Shown: positions 32,201 to 39,787 of the stretch, piece after piece | Layout of the letters: every line of letters begins with the position of its first letter | Position numbering within the stretch: position 1 is the first letter of the stretch | Source of the DNA: DASSKK01 sp035690495 | GTDB taxonomy: Bacteria > Actinomycetota > Actinomycetes > Propionibacteriales > Nocardioidaceae | Assembly (NCBI GenBank): GCA_035690495.1 | Contig: DASSKK010000071.1 | Span: 13,033-77,032, forward strand | DNA: 64,000 nucleotides | Direction: 5' to 3' | Position numbers and translations under genes: made by a program | Notes under the pieces: model-generated | The model's input: only the letters and a program-made list of their open reading frames with translations | Told to the model about the DNA's origin: nothing | Database searches by the model: none

Positions 32201-34165
32201 GAGCTGCGCGAGCTGCTCGACCCGGACGTGGTCGCGGAGGTCGAGGCGGAGCTGCAGCGGCTCACCCCGGACCGGCGGGCACGGGACGCCGAGGGGCTCG
32301 CGGACCTGCTGCGACTACTCGGCCCGCTGTCCGCCGAGGAGCTCACGCAACGCTGCGTGGACGCCGCTGACGTGGCCGGCTGGCTCGGCCTGCTCGCCGA
32401 CGCGCGCCGGACCTACCTGGTGCGCATGGGCGGGGCCGGCGGGGGACGAATGGGCGGGGCTGGCGGGGGACGAATCGCTGCGGCCGAGCGCTGGGTGGCG
32501 GTGGAGGACGTCGGCAGGCTGCGTGACGGGCTCGGCGTCCCGGTGCCCCAGGGCGTCCCCGACCCGTTCACCGAGCCGGTCGAGGACCCACTGGGCGATC
32601 TCGTCGCCCGCTTCGCCCGCACGCACGGCCCGTTCACGGCCGCCGACGTGGCCGACCGCCTCGGCCTCGGCGTCGCGGTGGCCAAGCAGGCCCTCGTGCG
32701 GCTGGCCGACCAGGGCCGGCTGCTCGAGGGCGAGTTCCGGCCGGCCGGCAGCGGCGGCGAGTGGTGCGACGCCGAGGTGCTGCGCAGGTTGCGCCGTCGT
32801 TCGCTGGCGGTGCTGCGCCAGCAGGTCGAGCCGGTCGAGCCGGCGACGCTCGGCCGGTTCCTGCCCGCCTGGCAGAACGTCGCCCCCACCGGCTCGTCCC
32901 ACCGCGGCGGCCGGTTACGCGGGGTCGACGGCGTGCTCGCGGTCGTCGAGCAGCTCGCCGGCTGCCCGGTGCCCGCCTCCGCGCTGGAGCCGCTGGTGCT
33001 CGCCGGGCGGGTCGTTGACTACTCCCCGGCGATGCTCGACGAGCTCACCACCGCCGGGGAGGTGCTGTGGGCGGGGCACGGCGCGCTGCCGGGCACCGAC
33101 GGCTGGGTGTCGCTGCACCCGGCCGACACGGCGCCGCTCACCCTGCCCGAGCACGGGCCCTGCGAGATGACACCGGTGCACGACGCGCTCCTCGAAGCCC
33201 TCGCGGGAGGCGGCGCCTACTTCTTCCGCCACCTGGTCGAGGCCGTCGACGCCTCGGAGCACGACGTCGGGGCCGCGCTCTGGTCGTTGGTCTGGGCGGG
33301 CAGGCTCGGCAACGACACGCTCGCGCCGCTGCGGACGCTCACCGGCGAGGGCCGCACCGCGCACCGCTCCCGGCGTGCGCCGCCACGTGCCCGGATCGGC
33401 CGGCCCGCTGCCCGGCCGGCGCGCAGCCGGTCCCCTCGTGCCGTCCCAGCGACTGTCGGCCGCTGGTCCCTGCTGCCCGACCTGGAACCGGATGCCACCC
33501 GCCGCGCTCATGCCGCCGCAGAGGGCCTGCTCGAGCGGCACGGTGTGGTGACCCGCGGAGCGGTCACCGGTGAGCGGGTCCCCGGCGGGTTCGCGGCGAT
33601 GTACAAGGTGCTCTCCGCGTTCGAGGACTCCGGCCGATGCCGGCGAGGCTACTTCGTCGACACCCTCGGCGCCGCCCAGTTCGGCAGTCCCGGTGCGGTC
33701 GACCGGCTGCGGTCCTACTCCCGCGACCTGTCCGCGCCCCCGATCGAGAAGCACGACGGGCTGGTGCTCGCGGCCACCGACCCGGCCAACCCCTATGGCG
33801 CAGCGCTCCCCTGGCCCGAGCGCGCCACCGAGGGGGGCGGCAGCCCTGACGGAGCCGGGCACCGGCCGGGTCGCAAGGCCGGAGCGCTGGTGGTGCTCGT
33901 CGACGGCGAGCTGGCCGTGTACGTCGAGCGGGGCGGCCGCACGCTCCTGACGTTCGCCGAGGAGCACGACGTACTCGACCCGGCGTTCGCCGCACTGGCC
34001 GCGGCGGTGCGGCGCGGCGTTCTCGGCCGGCTCACGGTCGAGCGGGCGGACGGCGCAAGCATCCTGGGGGCCGGCGAGCGGGCCGGGGCGCTGCGCCGGG
34101 CGCTGGAGGACGCAGGCTTCGTGGCGACACCGCGCGGGCTGCGCATCCGTGCGTCGTGGTCGTGA
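29288..34165 (+). CDS. lhr: Large ATP-dependent helicase Lhr
   Basis: 3'-to-5' superfamily 2 helicase implicated in repair of mitomycin- and UV-type damage. 1625 residues, within the range of 'long' Lhr proteins (about 1500-1600). Motifs in order: APTGSGKT, DEVHAV, LSATVRP, 'I-V-F-A-N-S-R-R' and QRVGRAGHH, then winged-helix and beta-barrel core and a C-terminal extension. The GTG at 29288 follows AGGA. Three oddities: a disordered acidic insert of about 75 residues between the RecA lobes, a dispersed repeat at 31126-31144 encoding an extra VSTGSTSG segment, and a 24-base tandem duplication at 32426-32473 giving MGGAGGGR twice. Confidence 0.95.
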   Translation: MTQQDGSYDAAETLAGFSEATRTWFAAAFAEPTPAQLGAWSAIGAGRDALVVAPTGSGKTLSAFLSAIDRLATEPRPDDKLRRCRVLYVSPLKALAVDVERNLRAPLTGIRHTADRLGQHMPEITVGLRSGDTPAAERRRQSTRPPDILITTPESLFLMLTSQAREALRGVQTVIVDEVHAVAGTKRGAHLGLSLERLDELLERPAQRIGLSATVRPVEEVARFLGGARPVEVVAPEAVKSWDLQVVVPVEDMTELALAEPGTAAAGSAAERAGSIWPHVEERIVDLIEQHRSTIVFANSRRLAERLTARFNEIATARSAVMGEDEGGAASGREPTDTEPAEHEDGRNAGGGPTVAGSGVRAEPARPEGSGGPSSAFHTADQKPRRSAASLMGQSGQSTGAEVVIARAHHGSVSKEQRALIEDDLKTGRLPCVVATSSLELGIDMGAVDLVVQVESPPSVASALQRVGRAGHHVGEVSRGALFPKHRGDLVHTAVAVERMRTGAIEALRVPPNPLDVLAQQVVAATAVEAWDADRLYAVVRRAASFTTLPRSAYDATLDLLSGRYPSDEFAELRPRIVWDRVAGTLTGRPGAQRLAVTSGGTIPDRGLFGVFLVSTGSTSGQTGPGSRVGELDEEMVYESRVGDVFALGATSWRIEDITHDRVLVSPAPGQPGRLPFWKGDQPGRPAELGKAIGAFTREVAALPAEDAVRRGRDAGLDEYAATNLAAFLAEQRESTNTVPSDTTILLERFRDELGDWRIVVHSPYGTQVHGPWALAIGARLRERYGFADGEAQALASDDGIVVRIPDTDQEPPGADIVAFEPDEIEDIVTTEVGGSALFASRFRECAARALLLPRRNPGRRSPLWQQRQRSAALLQVAVKYPSFPIVLEAVRECLQDVYDVPALTSVLRDLQAHRIRVVEVATQQPSPFARSLLFGYVAAFMYEGDSPVAERRAAALSLDQGLLAELLGRTELRELLDPDVVAEVEAELQRLTPDRRARDAEGLADLLRLLGPLSAEELTQRCVDAADVAGWLGLLADARRTYLVRMGGAGGGRMGGAGGGRIAAAERWVAVEDVGRLRDGLGVPVPQGVPDPFTEPVEDPLGDLVARFARTHGPFTAADVADRLGLGVAVAKQALVRLADQGRLLEGEFRPAGSGGEWCDAEVLRRLRRRSLAVLRQQVEPVEPATLGRFLPAWQNVAPTGSSHRGGRLRGVDGVLAVVEQLAGCPVPASALEPLVLAGRVVDYSPAMLDELTTAGEVLWAGHGALPGTDGWVSLHPADTAPLTLPEHGPCEMTPVHDALLEALAGGGAYFFRHLVEAVDASEHDVGAALWSLVWAGRLGNDTLAPLRTLTGEGRTAHRSRRAPPRARIGRPAARPARSRSPRAVPATVGRWSLLPDLEPDATRRAHAAAEGLLERHGVVTRGAVTGERVPGGFAAMYKVLSAFEDSGRCRRGYFVDTLGAAQFGSPGAVDRLRSYSRDLSAPPIEKHDGLVLAATDPANPYGAALPWPERATEGGGSPDGAGHRPGRKAGALVVLVDGELAVYVERGGRTLLTFAEEHDVLDPAFAALAAAVRRGVLGRLTVERADGASILGAGERAGALRRALEDAGFVATPRGLRIRASWS
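31126..31144. repeat. Dispersed repeat inside lhr
   Basis: GGTCTCGACAGGCTCAACC, a variant of the repeat at 63493 and 63602, lies in frame within lhr and adds residues between 'G-V-F-L' and 'V-G-E-L-D-E-E'. Confidence 0.75.
32426..32473 (+). repeat. 24-bp tandem duplication in lhr
   Basis: Two adjacent 24-base units differ at one base (ccgg versus ctgg) and encode MGGAGGGR twice. The length keeps the frame. It lies in a linker between domains of the C-terminal extension. Confidence 0.8.
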
Positions 34166-34187
34166 CCGGTCCCGGGATACTGACCAG

Positions 34188-34940
34188 ATGACTGGGACCG
34201 GGCCGGATGCGGCGTACTTCGACGCGTGGTATGCCGACATGCAGGCCGATCCGGGCAAGGACGAGATCCAGCGCCGGCACCTGGGTCTTCCGCCCGAGCT
34301 GCTCTCGACGAGCCTGCTCAATTGGGATGGCATCGCGGAGGTGACCGCGGCACTCCGACTGAGCCCCGGGGCGACCGTCCTCGATCTCGCCTGCGGCCGG
34401 GGCGGCTACGGCACGGAGGTCGCGCGACGTCGTGGCAGCCGGCTGGTGGGAGTCGACTTCTCCGCGGCTGCCCTGCAGCAGGCGAGCGCTCTGTCGCGGA
34501 GTCTGGGTGGGCGATTCGTGGTGGGCCGGTTGGAGGCGACCGGCCTTCGCGACCGCGCCGTCGACTCGGTGATGTGCGTGGACGCGATCCAGTTCGCAGA
34601 CCCGCCGCATGCCGCGTACGACGAGATGCTGCGCGTGCTGAAGCCGGGAGGCAGAGTGGTGCTGACCTGCTGGGAGGCCGTCGACGCGGATGACGACGTT
34701 CCGCCGCGGCTGCGGACCGTACGCATGCGGAACGATCTGGCCTGCGCAGGGTTCACCGAGATCGAGGTGCGCGACCGACCGGACTGGCGAGCGGCGGAAC
34801 GCGCGATGTGGGAGGAGGCGGCTGCTCTCGACCCCAAGGGCGACCCCGCGCTGCGGTCGTTCCACGACGAGGGCGTCCGCTCGCTGGCGACGTTCGGGAG
34901 CCTGCGCCGCAGGATGGCGACCGCCACCGCGCCCGTGTAG
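34188..34940 (+). CDS. SAM-dependent methyltransferase, class I
   Basis: 250 residues, Rossmann-fold methyltransferase. Motif I VLDLACGRGGYG is near residue 65, the acidic end of strand 2 in 'L-V-G-V-D-F-S', motif IV 'S-V-M-C-V-D-A-I-Q-F' and post-motif 'R-V-L-K-P-G-G-R-V-V-L'. It resembles small-molecule (ubiquinone/sterol type) methyltransferases rather than nucleic-acid enzymes. Start ATG 34188, 22 bases after lhr; the upstream extension of the frame overlaps the lhr end and was not used. Target unknown. Confidence 0.85.
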   Translation: MTGTGPDAAYFDAWYADMQADPGKDEIQRRHLGLPPELLSTSLLNWDGIAEVTAALRLSPGATVLDLACGRGGYGTEVARRRGSRLVGVDFSAAALQQASALSRSLGGRFVVGRLEATGLRDRAVDSVMCVDAIQFADPPHAAYDEMLRVLKPGGRVVLTCWEAVDADDDVPPRLRTVRMRNDLACAGFTEIEVRDRPDWRAAERAMWEEAAALDPKGDPALRSFHDEGVRSLATFGSLRRRMATATAPV

Positions 34941-34957
34941 CCGGCGACCGGACCTCC

Positions 34958-34976
34958 GGTCGAGCTTGTCGCAACC
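34958..34976. repeat. Dispersed repeat, intergenic
   Basis: GGTCGAGCTTGTCGCAACC, a two-mismatch relative of GGTTGAGCTTGTCGAAACC, lies 18 bases after the methyltransferase stop. The 177-base interval to the HIT gene otherwise shows only an imperfect palindrome just downstream (AACCGATTCGATTCGGTT). Confidence 0.65.
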
Positions 34977-35117
34977 GATTCGATTCGGTTCCGCGAAGTC
35001 ATGCCCTCAGGCACCTGATGGCGCTCAGACACGTGCCTGGCGGCATTATGGCTCCTTCGGGCGAAGCTACTCCCGTGATCGACAGGCGATGGGCCCGCCC
35101 GGACGTGGGCAGATTCG

Positions 35118-35555
35118 CTAGAGAGCGTTCCGAAGCTGCTCGACCAGTGCAGTCGCCTGGGCGAAGTCGCCGCGCCGCGCACCGGGCCAGTCGTCAACGT
35201 GCAGCCACGACACCTCCTCAGGCGTGCCCGGCCAACGTGGGACGAGGTGCACATGAAGATGGTCGACGTCGTGCCCGATCACCAAGACATACACACGCTC
35301 GGCGCCCAGGTTCTTCAACGCCGCACTCAGACGGCCGATGCCCTGCCCCACCCCGGCGGCCTCGTCGCTCGTGAGGCCGGCGAAGTCCGCCACGTGGCGG
35401 CGAGGGGTGACCATCAGATAGCCGAGGAACACGTCCTCGGCCGATGGCGGCCACGGCGGCACGTGGAACGCAACCACCTCGTCGGTGGAGACCAGGTGAT
35501 CGCCCGGCAACGGCACGTCGAGCCGGTGCTCGCGGCATACCAGGCAATCCGCCAT
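35118..35555 (-). CDS. HIT family protein
   Basis: 145 residues. The histidine triad is HLHVH at 99-103 followed by LVPRW, the nucleotide-binding and catalytic motif of the HIT superfamily (nucleotidyl hydrolases or transferases). 'D-V-F-L-G-Y-L-M-V-T-P-R-R-H' near residue 41 is the usual middle strand. A CLVC pair at residues 4-7 may bind zinc. ATG 35555 lies six bases after a TAGCGT box, suggesting a leaderless transcript; the nucleotidyltransferase stop is just upstream. Confidence 0.88.
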   Translation of the reverse strand: MADCLVCREHRLDVPLPGDHLVSTDEVVAFHVPPWPPSAEDVFLGYLMVTPRRHVADFAGLTSDEAAGVGQGIGRLSAALKNLGAERVYVLVIGHDVDHLHVHLVPRWPGTPEEVSWLHVDDWPGARRGDFAQATALVEQLRNAL

Positions 35556-35564
35556 GCGGCGACG

Positions 35565-36353
35565 CTATCCGGACTCGGCGGTGAGGTCGAGGTGGCCCCG
35601 CAGGTGCGCCCAGCAGGCCCGCTCCAGATCGGTCGGAAAGTCCGCGCCGAGCATCTCGTGGGCGGCCGGCAGGAAGATCGCCGCACATGCCAGGTGGGCC
35701 CGGATCACGGCGTCACGCTCGGCGTACGCCGGGGGCAGCGCCTGCAACGCGGCGATCTCGTGGGCCGGCAGCACCCGGCGCAGGTGCAACGCGCCGCTCA
35801 ACGAGCCCTCCTCGGCGCGATAGCGCAGGAGCGTGGTCGTCAGCTGTCGCAGCAACCCCCCGCCCGAAGCGGCGGTCACCAGCTCGCCACGACCGAGCAC
35901 CACTGGCAGCAGCCCCAGGACACGCAGGAACTCCTCGACGATCTCGCGCACGACTGCCGTGTCGACTCCGCAGTCGAGACCGCCGCGGGAATGCTCCGGG
36001 AACAGTCCGTCGCGGTTGAAGAGCTGGCGCACGCCGGCGGCGTCCAGGCCGGCGAGTTCGGCAGGACCACCGATCACGACGTCCCAGCGCAGCCATCCCG
36101 GCAGCACATGGGTGAACACCGGCTCGGCACCGAGTCTGCGGCACAGCACGGGCTCGTAGGTCGCAGCGAAGTCGGGCCATCTGGCGGCGAACGACTCGAC
36201 GGTCTCGTCGGCGACCAGCACGAACATGTCCACATCGCTGAACTCGTCGCTCGTGCCGGCGCCGAAGCTGCCGGTAAGCCACAGGCCCCGGACGCGGGGA
36301 TCGCGGTCGAGGTCGGCGCGCACTCGTCGGATCAGGTCGCGTTGAGCGCTCAT
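35565..36353 (-). CDS. Nucleotidyltransferase-domain protein, aminoglycoside adenylyltransferase-like
   Basis: 262 residues. The polymerase-beta-type motif GSFGAGTSDEFSDVD (28-42) gives Gly28-Ser29 and the metal-binding Asp40 and Asp42. The remainder is helical, as in streptomycin/aminoglycoside adenylyltransferases, with a third acidic residue plausible in 'L-R-W-D-V-V-I' near residue 90. It may adenylylate a small molecule; the motif alone does not show resistance. Co-directional with clgR upstream and HIT downstream. Confidence 0.75.
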   Translation of the reverse strand: MSAQRDLIRRVRADLDRDPRVRGLWLTGSFGAGTSDEFSDVDMFVLVADETVESFAARWPDFAATYEPVLCRRLGAEPVFTHVLPGWLRWDVVIGGPAELAGLDAAGVRQLFNRDGLFPEHSRGGLDCGVDTAVVREIVEEFLRVLGLLPVVLGRGELVTAASGGGLLRQLTTTLLRYRAEEGSLSGALHLRRVLPAHEIAALQALPPAYAERDAVIRAHLACAAIFLPAAHEMLGADFPTDLERACWAHLRGHLDLTAESG

Positions 36354-36376
36354 CGCCGGGAGGAGGAGGTGACCGG

Positions 36377-36724
36377 TCAGGCAGCCGAGGCGACCACGTC
36401 TCCGCGAGGCGGAGCGGTCGGCGCGGTGTCCGGTCGGTGCAGCGAGGCGGTGTCGACGGTGACGTCGTCGAGCTGCATGGCCAGCGCCGCCTCCTCGAGA
36501 GCTACGGCATCGGCCACCTCGGAGAGGATCTCCGACAGCGGCACCTCCAGGGCGGCGCACAGGGACCCCAGCAGCTCCGAGGAGGCTTCCTTCTGTCCGC
36601 GTTCGATCTCGGAGATGTACCCGAGACTGACCCTGGCGTCGGCGGAGACCTGGCGCAGTGTCATCCCTCGCGTGATCCGCCTCGAGCGCAGCACCTCACC
36701 GAGCAGCCGGCGGAAGACCACCAT
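36377..36724 (-). CDS. clgR: XRE-family transcriptional regulator, ClgR-like
   Basis: 115 residues with an N-terminal helix-turn-helix ('M-T-L-R-Q-V-S-A-D-A-R-V-S-L-G-Y-I-S-E-I-E-R') and an alanine-rich C-terminal tail ending VVASAA, the kind of non-polar end read by Clp protease. ClgR activates clp protease genes and is itself a Clp substrate. The position next to cinA-pgsA and near recA is the conserved actinobacterial one. I chose ATG 36724 over GTG 36727. Assignment rests on HTH sequence plus synteny. Confidence 0.85.
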   Translation of the reverse strand: MVVFRRLLGEVLRSRRITRGMTLRQVSADARVSLGYISEIERGQKEASSELLGSLCAALEVPLSEILSEVADAVALEEAALAMQLDDVTVDTASLHRPDTAPTAPPRGDVVASAA

Positions 36725-36851
36725 CACACTGCCCCTTTCCTGCCGCGCCTGGAACGAGCCACGCGTTTGCTCTCGCTGTCTGTGGGAGCCAACGCTACCG
36801 GTCGCCGAAAACTTCCCGGCGGCGGTGGCCCCAGGGTGACCATGACCCAGC

Positions 36852-37322
36852 CTACCCGCCTACCGCGGCAAGCAGGTGGCGAAGTGCGAGGCGGCACGTC
36901 TCGGCCCGGATCCGGGCACGGTCCCCGGAGAGCCGGTGCTCGAACGCCTCCACACCGGCGGGACCGTGCACCGCGACGTACACCAGGCCGACGGGCTTGC
37001 CCTCCTGCCGCTCCGGACCTGCCACCCCGGTCGTGCTCACGGCGTACGCCGCGTCGAACAGCTCGGCAGCGCCCGAGGCCATCTCCCGCGCGCACTGCGC
37101 TGAGACGACCCCGGCGGCGGAGACGGTGTGCTCCGACACGCCGAGCAACCGCATCTTGACCTCGGAGGTGTAGGCGACCACGCCTCCCCGGAACGTGCCG
37201 CTGGACCCCGGTACCTCCGACAACAGCTCGGCCACCGCCCCCCCGGTCAGCGACTCGGCGCTCGCCACGGTCACCCCGCGCTCGGCGAGAGCCTCCTGCA
37301 GCTGCTCAGCCGACTCGTCCAC
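36852..37322 (-). CDS. cinA: CinA C-terminal domain protein (NMN amidohydrolase family)
   Basis: 156 residues: 'S-A-E-S-L-T-G-G', 'F-R-G-G-V-V-A-Y', 'K-x-x-L-L-G-V', 'V-S-T-T-G-V-A-G-P' and 'G-K-P-V-G-L-V-Y-V-A', the PncC/CinA-C deamidase fold that recycles nicotinamide mononucleotide. Only this domain is present, as in most actinobacteria. GTG at 37322 lies seven bases after a TAGCAT box, so the message is probably leaderless. The usual direct neighbour pgsA is now 1.9 kb away because a GH15 gene is inserted. Confidence 0.9.
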   Translation of the reverse strand: MDESAEQLQEALAERGVTVASAESLTGGAVAELLSEVPGSSGTFRGGVVAYTSEVKMRLLGVSEHTVSAAGVVSAQCAREMASGAAELFDAAYAVSTTGVAGPERQEGKPVGLVYVAVHGPAGVEAFEHRLSGDRARIRAETCRLALRHLLAAVGG

Positions 37323-37329
37323 GGCGCGG

Positions 37330-37369
37330 ATGCTACCGCTCGCAGCCGGCGGCGCGAGGCCGCTAACGT
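37330..37369. promoter_or_regulatory. Divergent leaderless promoters for cinA and the GH15 gene
   Basis: TAGCAT on the minus strand (37330-37335) ends seven bases before the cinA GTG; TAACGT on the plus strand (37364-37369) ends seven bases before the GH15 ATG. The intergenic space is 54 bases, so both -35 regions must overlap. Confidence 0.5.
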
Positions 37370-37376
37370 GACCCGC

Positions 37377-39185
37377 ATGGTTCTACCGATCGAGGATTAC
37401 GCCGTGCTCGGCGACACCTGCACCGCCGCGCTGGTCGGCAACGACGGCTCTGTGGACTGGCTGTGCCTGCCGCGCTTCGACTCGCCCGCGTGCTTCGCGT
37501 CCCTGCTCGGGGACCCGAAGAACGGTCGCTGGCTGCTCGGACCAGCCGGCGAGTTCGAGTCGACCCGTCGCTACCTGGGCAACAGCGCCGTGCTGGAGAC
37601 GACGTTCACCACCCCGACCGGCACGGTCAAGCTGGTGGACCTGATGCCGATCGGCGACGGCCGCGCCGACGTGGTGCGGCGGGTCGTCGGCGTGGACGGC
37701 ACGGTCCGGATGCGCCACGAGTGGGTCGTCCGGCTCGGCTACGGCCGGATCAGACCGTGGGTGCGCCGCCGCGACGACCAGGGTGAAGAGGTGATCACCG
37801 CCGTGGCCGGCCCTGACCGGCTGATCCTCCGGGGCTCGCGGCTTCCTCACGCAGAGGGCGGCAGGCACGTGGACGAGTTCGACGTACATGCCGGCGAGCA
37901 GCTGACGTTCGCGACCACGTGGTCGGCTTCCCACGACCCGCTGCCCGATCTGCTCGACTTCGACACACGGATCCAGGAGACCACCACGCGCAGCGAGGAC
38001 TGGGTCGCGCGCAGCAACTACGACGGCGAGTACCGGGAGGCAGTCTCCCGCTCGTTGATCACCCTGCGGCTGATGACCCACGCGCTCACCGGCGGCATCG
38101 TCGCGGCGGTGACGACGTCCCTTCCCGAGGACTTCGGCGGGGAGCGCAACTGGGACTACCGCTTCTGCTGGCTGCGCGACGCGTCGCTGACCCTCGAGTC
38201 GCTGCTGGAGTGCGGCTACCGGGAGGAGGCGCAGCTGTGGCGCGACTGGCTGCTGCGGGCGGTGGCCGGCGACCCTGCCGACATGCAGATCATGTACGCC
38301 GTCGACGGGTCGCGCGACCTCACCGAACGCACCCTGGACCACCTTCCCGGCTACGCCGGCTCGCGTCCGGTGCGCATCGGCAACGACGCGGTCACCCAGA
38401 AGCAGACCGACGTACTCGGCGAGGTGATGATCGCGCTGCAGATGGCGCGCCAGCTCGGCCTGGAGGAGAGCGCCGACTCCTGGTCGCTGCAGCGCAGCCT
38501 GATCGAGGAGCTCGCCGAGCACTGGGAGGACCCGGACAACGGCCTGTGGGAGATCCGCGGCCCACTGCGCCATTTCACGCACTCGCGCGTGATGGTGTGG
38601 GTCGCCTTCGACCGGGCCATCGCGGCCATCGAGAAGCACGGCCTGCCCGGTCCTGCCGACAAGTGGCGCAAGCTGCGCGACAAGGTCCGCGACGAGGTGC
38701 TGGAGAAGGGCTTCGACGCAGGGCGAAACACGTTCACCCAGCACTACGACACCAGCGAGGTGGACGCGTCTCTCCTGGTGCTCTCCGACGTCGGCTTCAT
38801 CGACGGCGACGACCCGCGGATGCTCGGCACCATCGAGGCGATCGAGAAGGACCTGATGCACAACGGGTTCCTGCTGCGCTACCGGACCGAGTCCGGCGTC
38901 GACGGGCTCTCCGGCAGCGAGCACCCGTTCCTGGCCTGCTCGTTCTGGCTGGTCCAGGCCTATGCGCACGCGGGCAGGCTGGGCGACGCACACGCGCTCA
39001 TGCGCAGGCTGATCGGGCTGACCAACGACGTGGGCCTGCTCGCCGAGGAGTACGACCCGGTCGGCAAGCGGTTCGTCGGCAACTTTCCGCAGGCGTTCTC
39101 GCACCTGACACTGGTCGGGGCGGCGCACGCGCTCGAACGCGCCGAGAGCTCCGTCGAGCCGCGTGGGGCGAGCACCCGCGCCTGA
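37377..39185 (+). CDS. Glycoside hydrolase family 15 protein (glucoamylase/trehalase type)
   Basis: 602 residues, cytosolic (no signal peptide). The N-terminal beta-sandwich opens 'I-E-D-Y-A-V-L-G-D' and 'G-S-V-D-W-L-C-L-P-R-F-D-S'. The (alpha/alpha)6 barrel has 'G-G-E-R-N-W-D-Y-R-F-C-W-L-R-D-A' near residue 257 and a late acidic motif 'L-L-A-E-E-Y-D-P'. Actinobacterial proteins of this type include trehalases and glucoamylases, so likely substrates are trehalose or alpha-glucans. Leaderless promoter box TAACGT just upstream. Inserted between cinA and pgsA. Confidence 0.9.
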   Translation: MVLPIEDYAVLGDTCTAALVGNDGSVDWLCLPRFDSPACFASLLGDPKNGRWLLGPAGEFESTRRYLGNSAVLETTFTTPTGTVKLVDLMPIGDGRADVVRRVVGVDGTVRMRHEWVVRLGYGRIRPWVRRRDDQGEEVITAVAGPDRLILRGSRLPHAEGGRHVDEFDVHAGEQLTFATTWSASHDPLPDLLDFDTRIQETTTRSEDWVARSNYDGEYREAVSRSLITLRLMTHALTGGIVAAVTTSLPEDFGGERNWDYRFCWLRDASLTLESLLECGYREEAQLWRDWLLRAVAGDPADMQIMYAVDGSRDLTERTLDHLPGYAGSRPVRIGNDAVTQKQTDVLGEVMIALQMARQLGLEESADSWSLQRSLIEELAEHWEDPDNGLWEIRGPLRHFTHSRVMVWVAFDRAIAAIEKHGLPGPADKWRKLRDKVRDEVLEKGFDAGRNTFTQHYDTSEVDASLLVLSDVGFIDGDDPRMLGTIEAIEKDLMHNGFLLRYRTESGVDGLSGSEHPFLACSFWLVQAYAHAGRLGDAHALMRRLIGLTNDVGLLAEEYDPVGKRFVGNFPQAFSHLTLVGAAHALERAESSVEPRGASTRA

Positions 39186-39190
39186 CCCGG

Positions 39191-39787
39191 TCAGGTCCGG
39201 CGGGCCGCCAGGGCCTTGCGCACGTAGTCGGCTCCGGAGACGACTGTGGCCACCACCGCCGCACCCATGCACACCACGGCGAACCACCAGACCCCCGTCG
39301 CGACGCTCGCCCAGGTGCCGTGCAGCAGCCGCAAGGGCAGCACCAGCAGGCCCAGCGCCACCGTCTGCAGCACCGTCTTGAGCTTGCCGCCCGAGCTGGC
39401 CGCCATCACCTGCTGCCGCATCACCCAGAAACGCAGCATGGTGACGCCGAACTCCCGGGCCACCACGACCGCAGTCACCCACCACCAGAGCTCGCCGATG
39501 AGGGACAGGCCGACGAACGCCATCCCGGTCAGTGCCTTGTCCGCGATGGGATCGGCGATCTTGCCGAAGTTCGTGACCAGGTTCCGCGACCGCGCGATGT
39601 CGCCGTCGACCTTGTCGGTGATCATCGCAGCCACGAAGACCAGGTAGGCGACCACCCGCCACAGCACCGAGTGTCCCCCGTCGACGAGCAGCGCCCAGCC
39701 GAAGAACGGCACCATCAGCAGTCGCAGTGTGGTCAGCGCGTTCGGCAGGTTCCAGTTGTTCGTCTCGACCGCGGCAGGCTCGCTCAT
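39191..39787 (-). CDS. pgsA: CDP-diacylglycerol-glycerol-3-phosphate 3-phosphatidyltransferase
   Basis: Makes phosphatidylglycerophosphate, precursor of phosphatidylglycerol and cardiolipin, in the membrane. 198 residues with several hydrophobic helices and the full CDP-alcohol phosphotransferase motif D61-G-x2-A-R-x8-G75-x3-D79-x3-D83. The N-terminal 'W-N-L-P-N-A-L-T-T-L-R-L-L' is the family signature helix. ATG 39787 overlaps the rimO stop (ATGA), so it is translated with rimO. Convergent with the GH15 gene, five bases apart. Confidence 0.94.
   Translation of the reverse strand: MSEPAAVETNNWNLPNALTTLRLLMVPFFGWALLVDGGHSVLWRVVAYLVFVAAMITDKVDGDIARSRNLVTNFGKIADPIADKALTGMAFVGLSLIGELWWWVTAVVVAREFGVTMLRFWVMRQQVMAASSGGKLKTVLQTVALGLLVLPLRLLHGTWASVATGVWWFAVVCMGAAVVATVVSGADYVRKALAARRT

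Noticed and set aside
34941..35117. Possible small RNA in the interval with an imperfect palindrome
   Set aside because: Only a degenerate dispersed repeat and a weak palindrome; no promoter-terminator pair.
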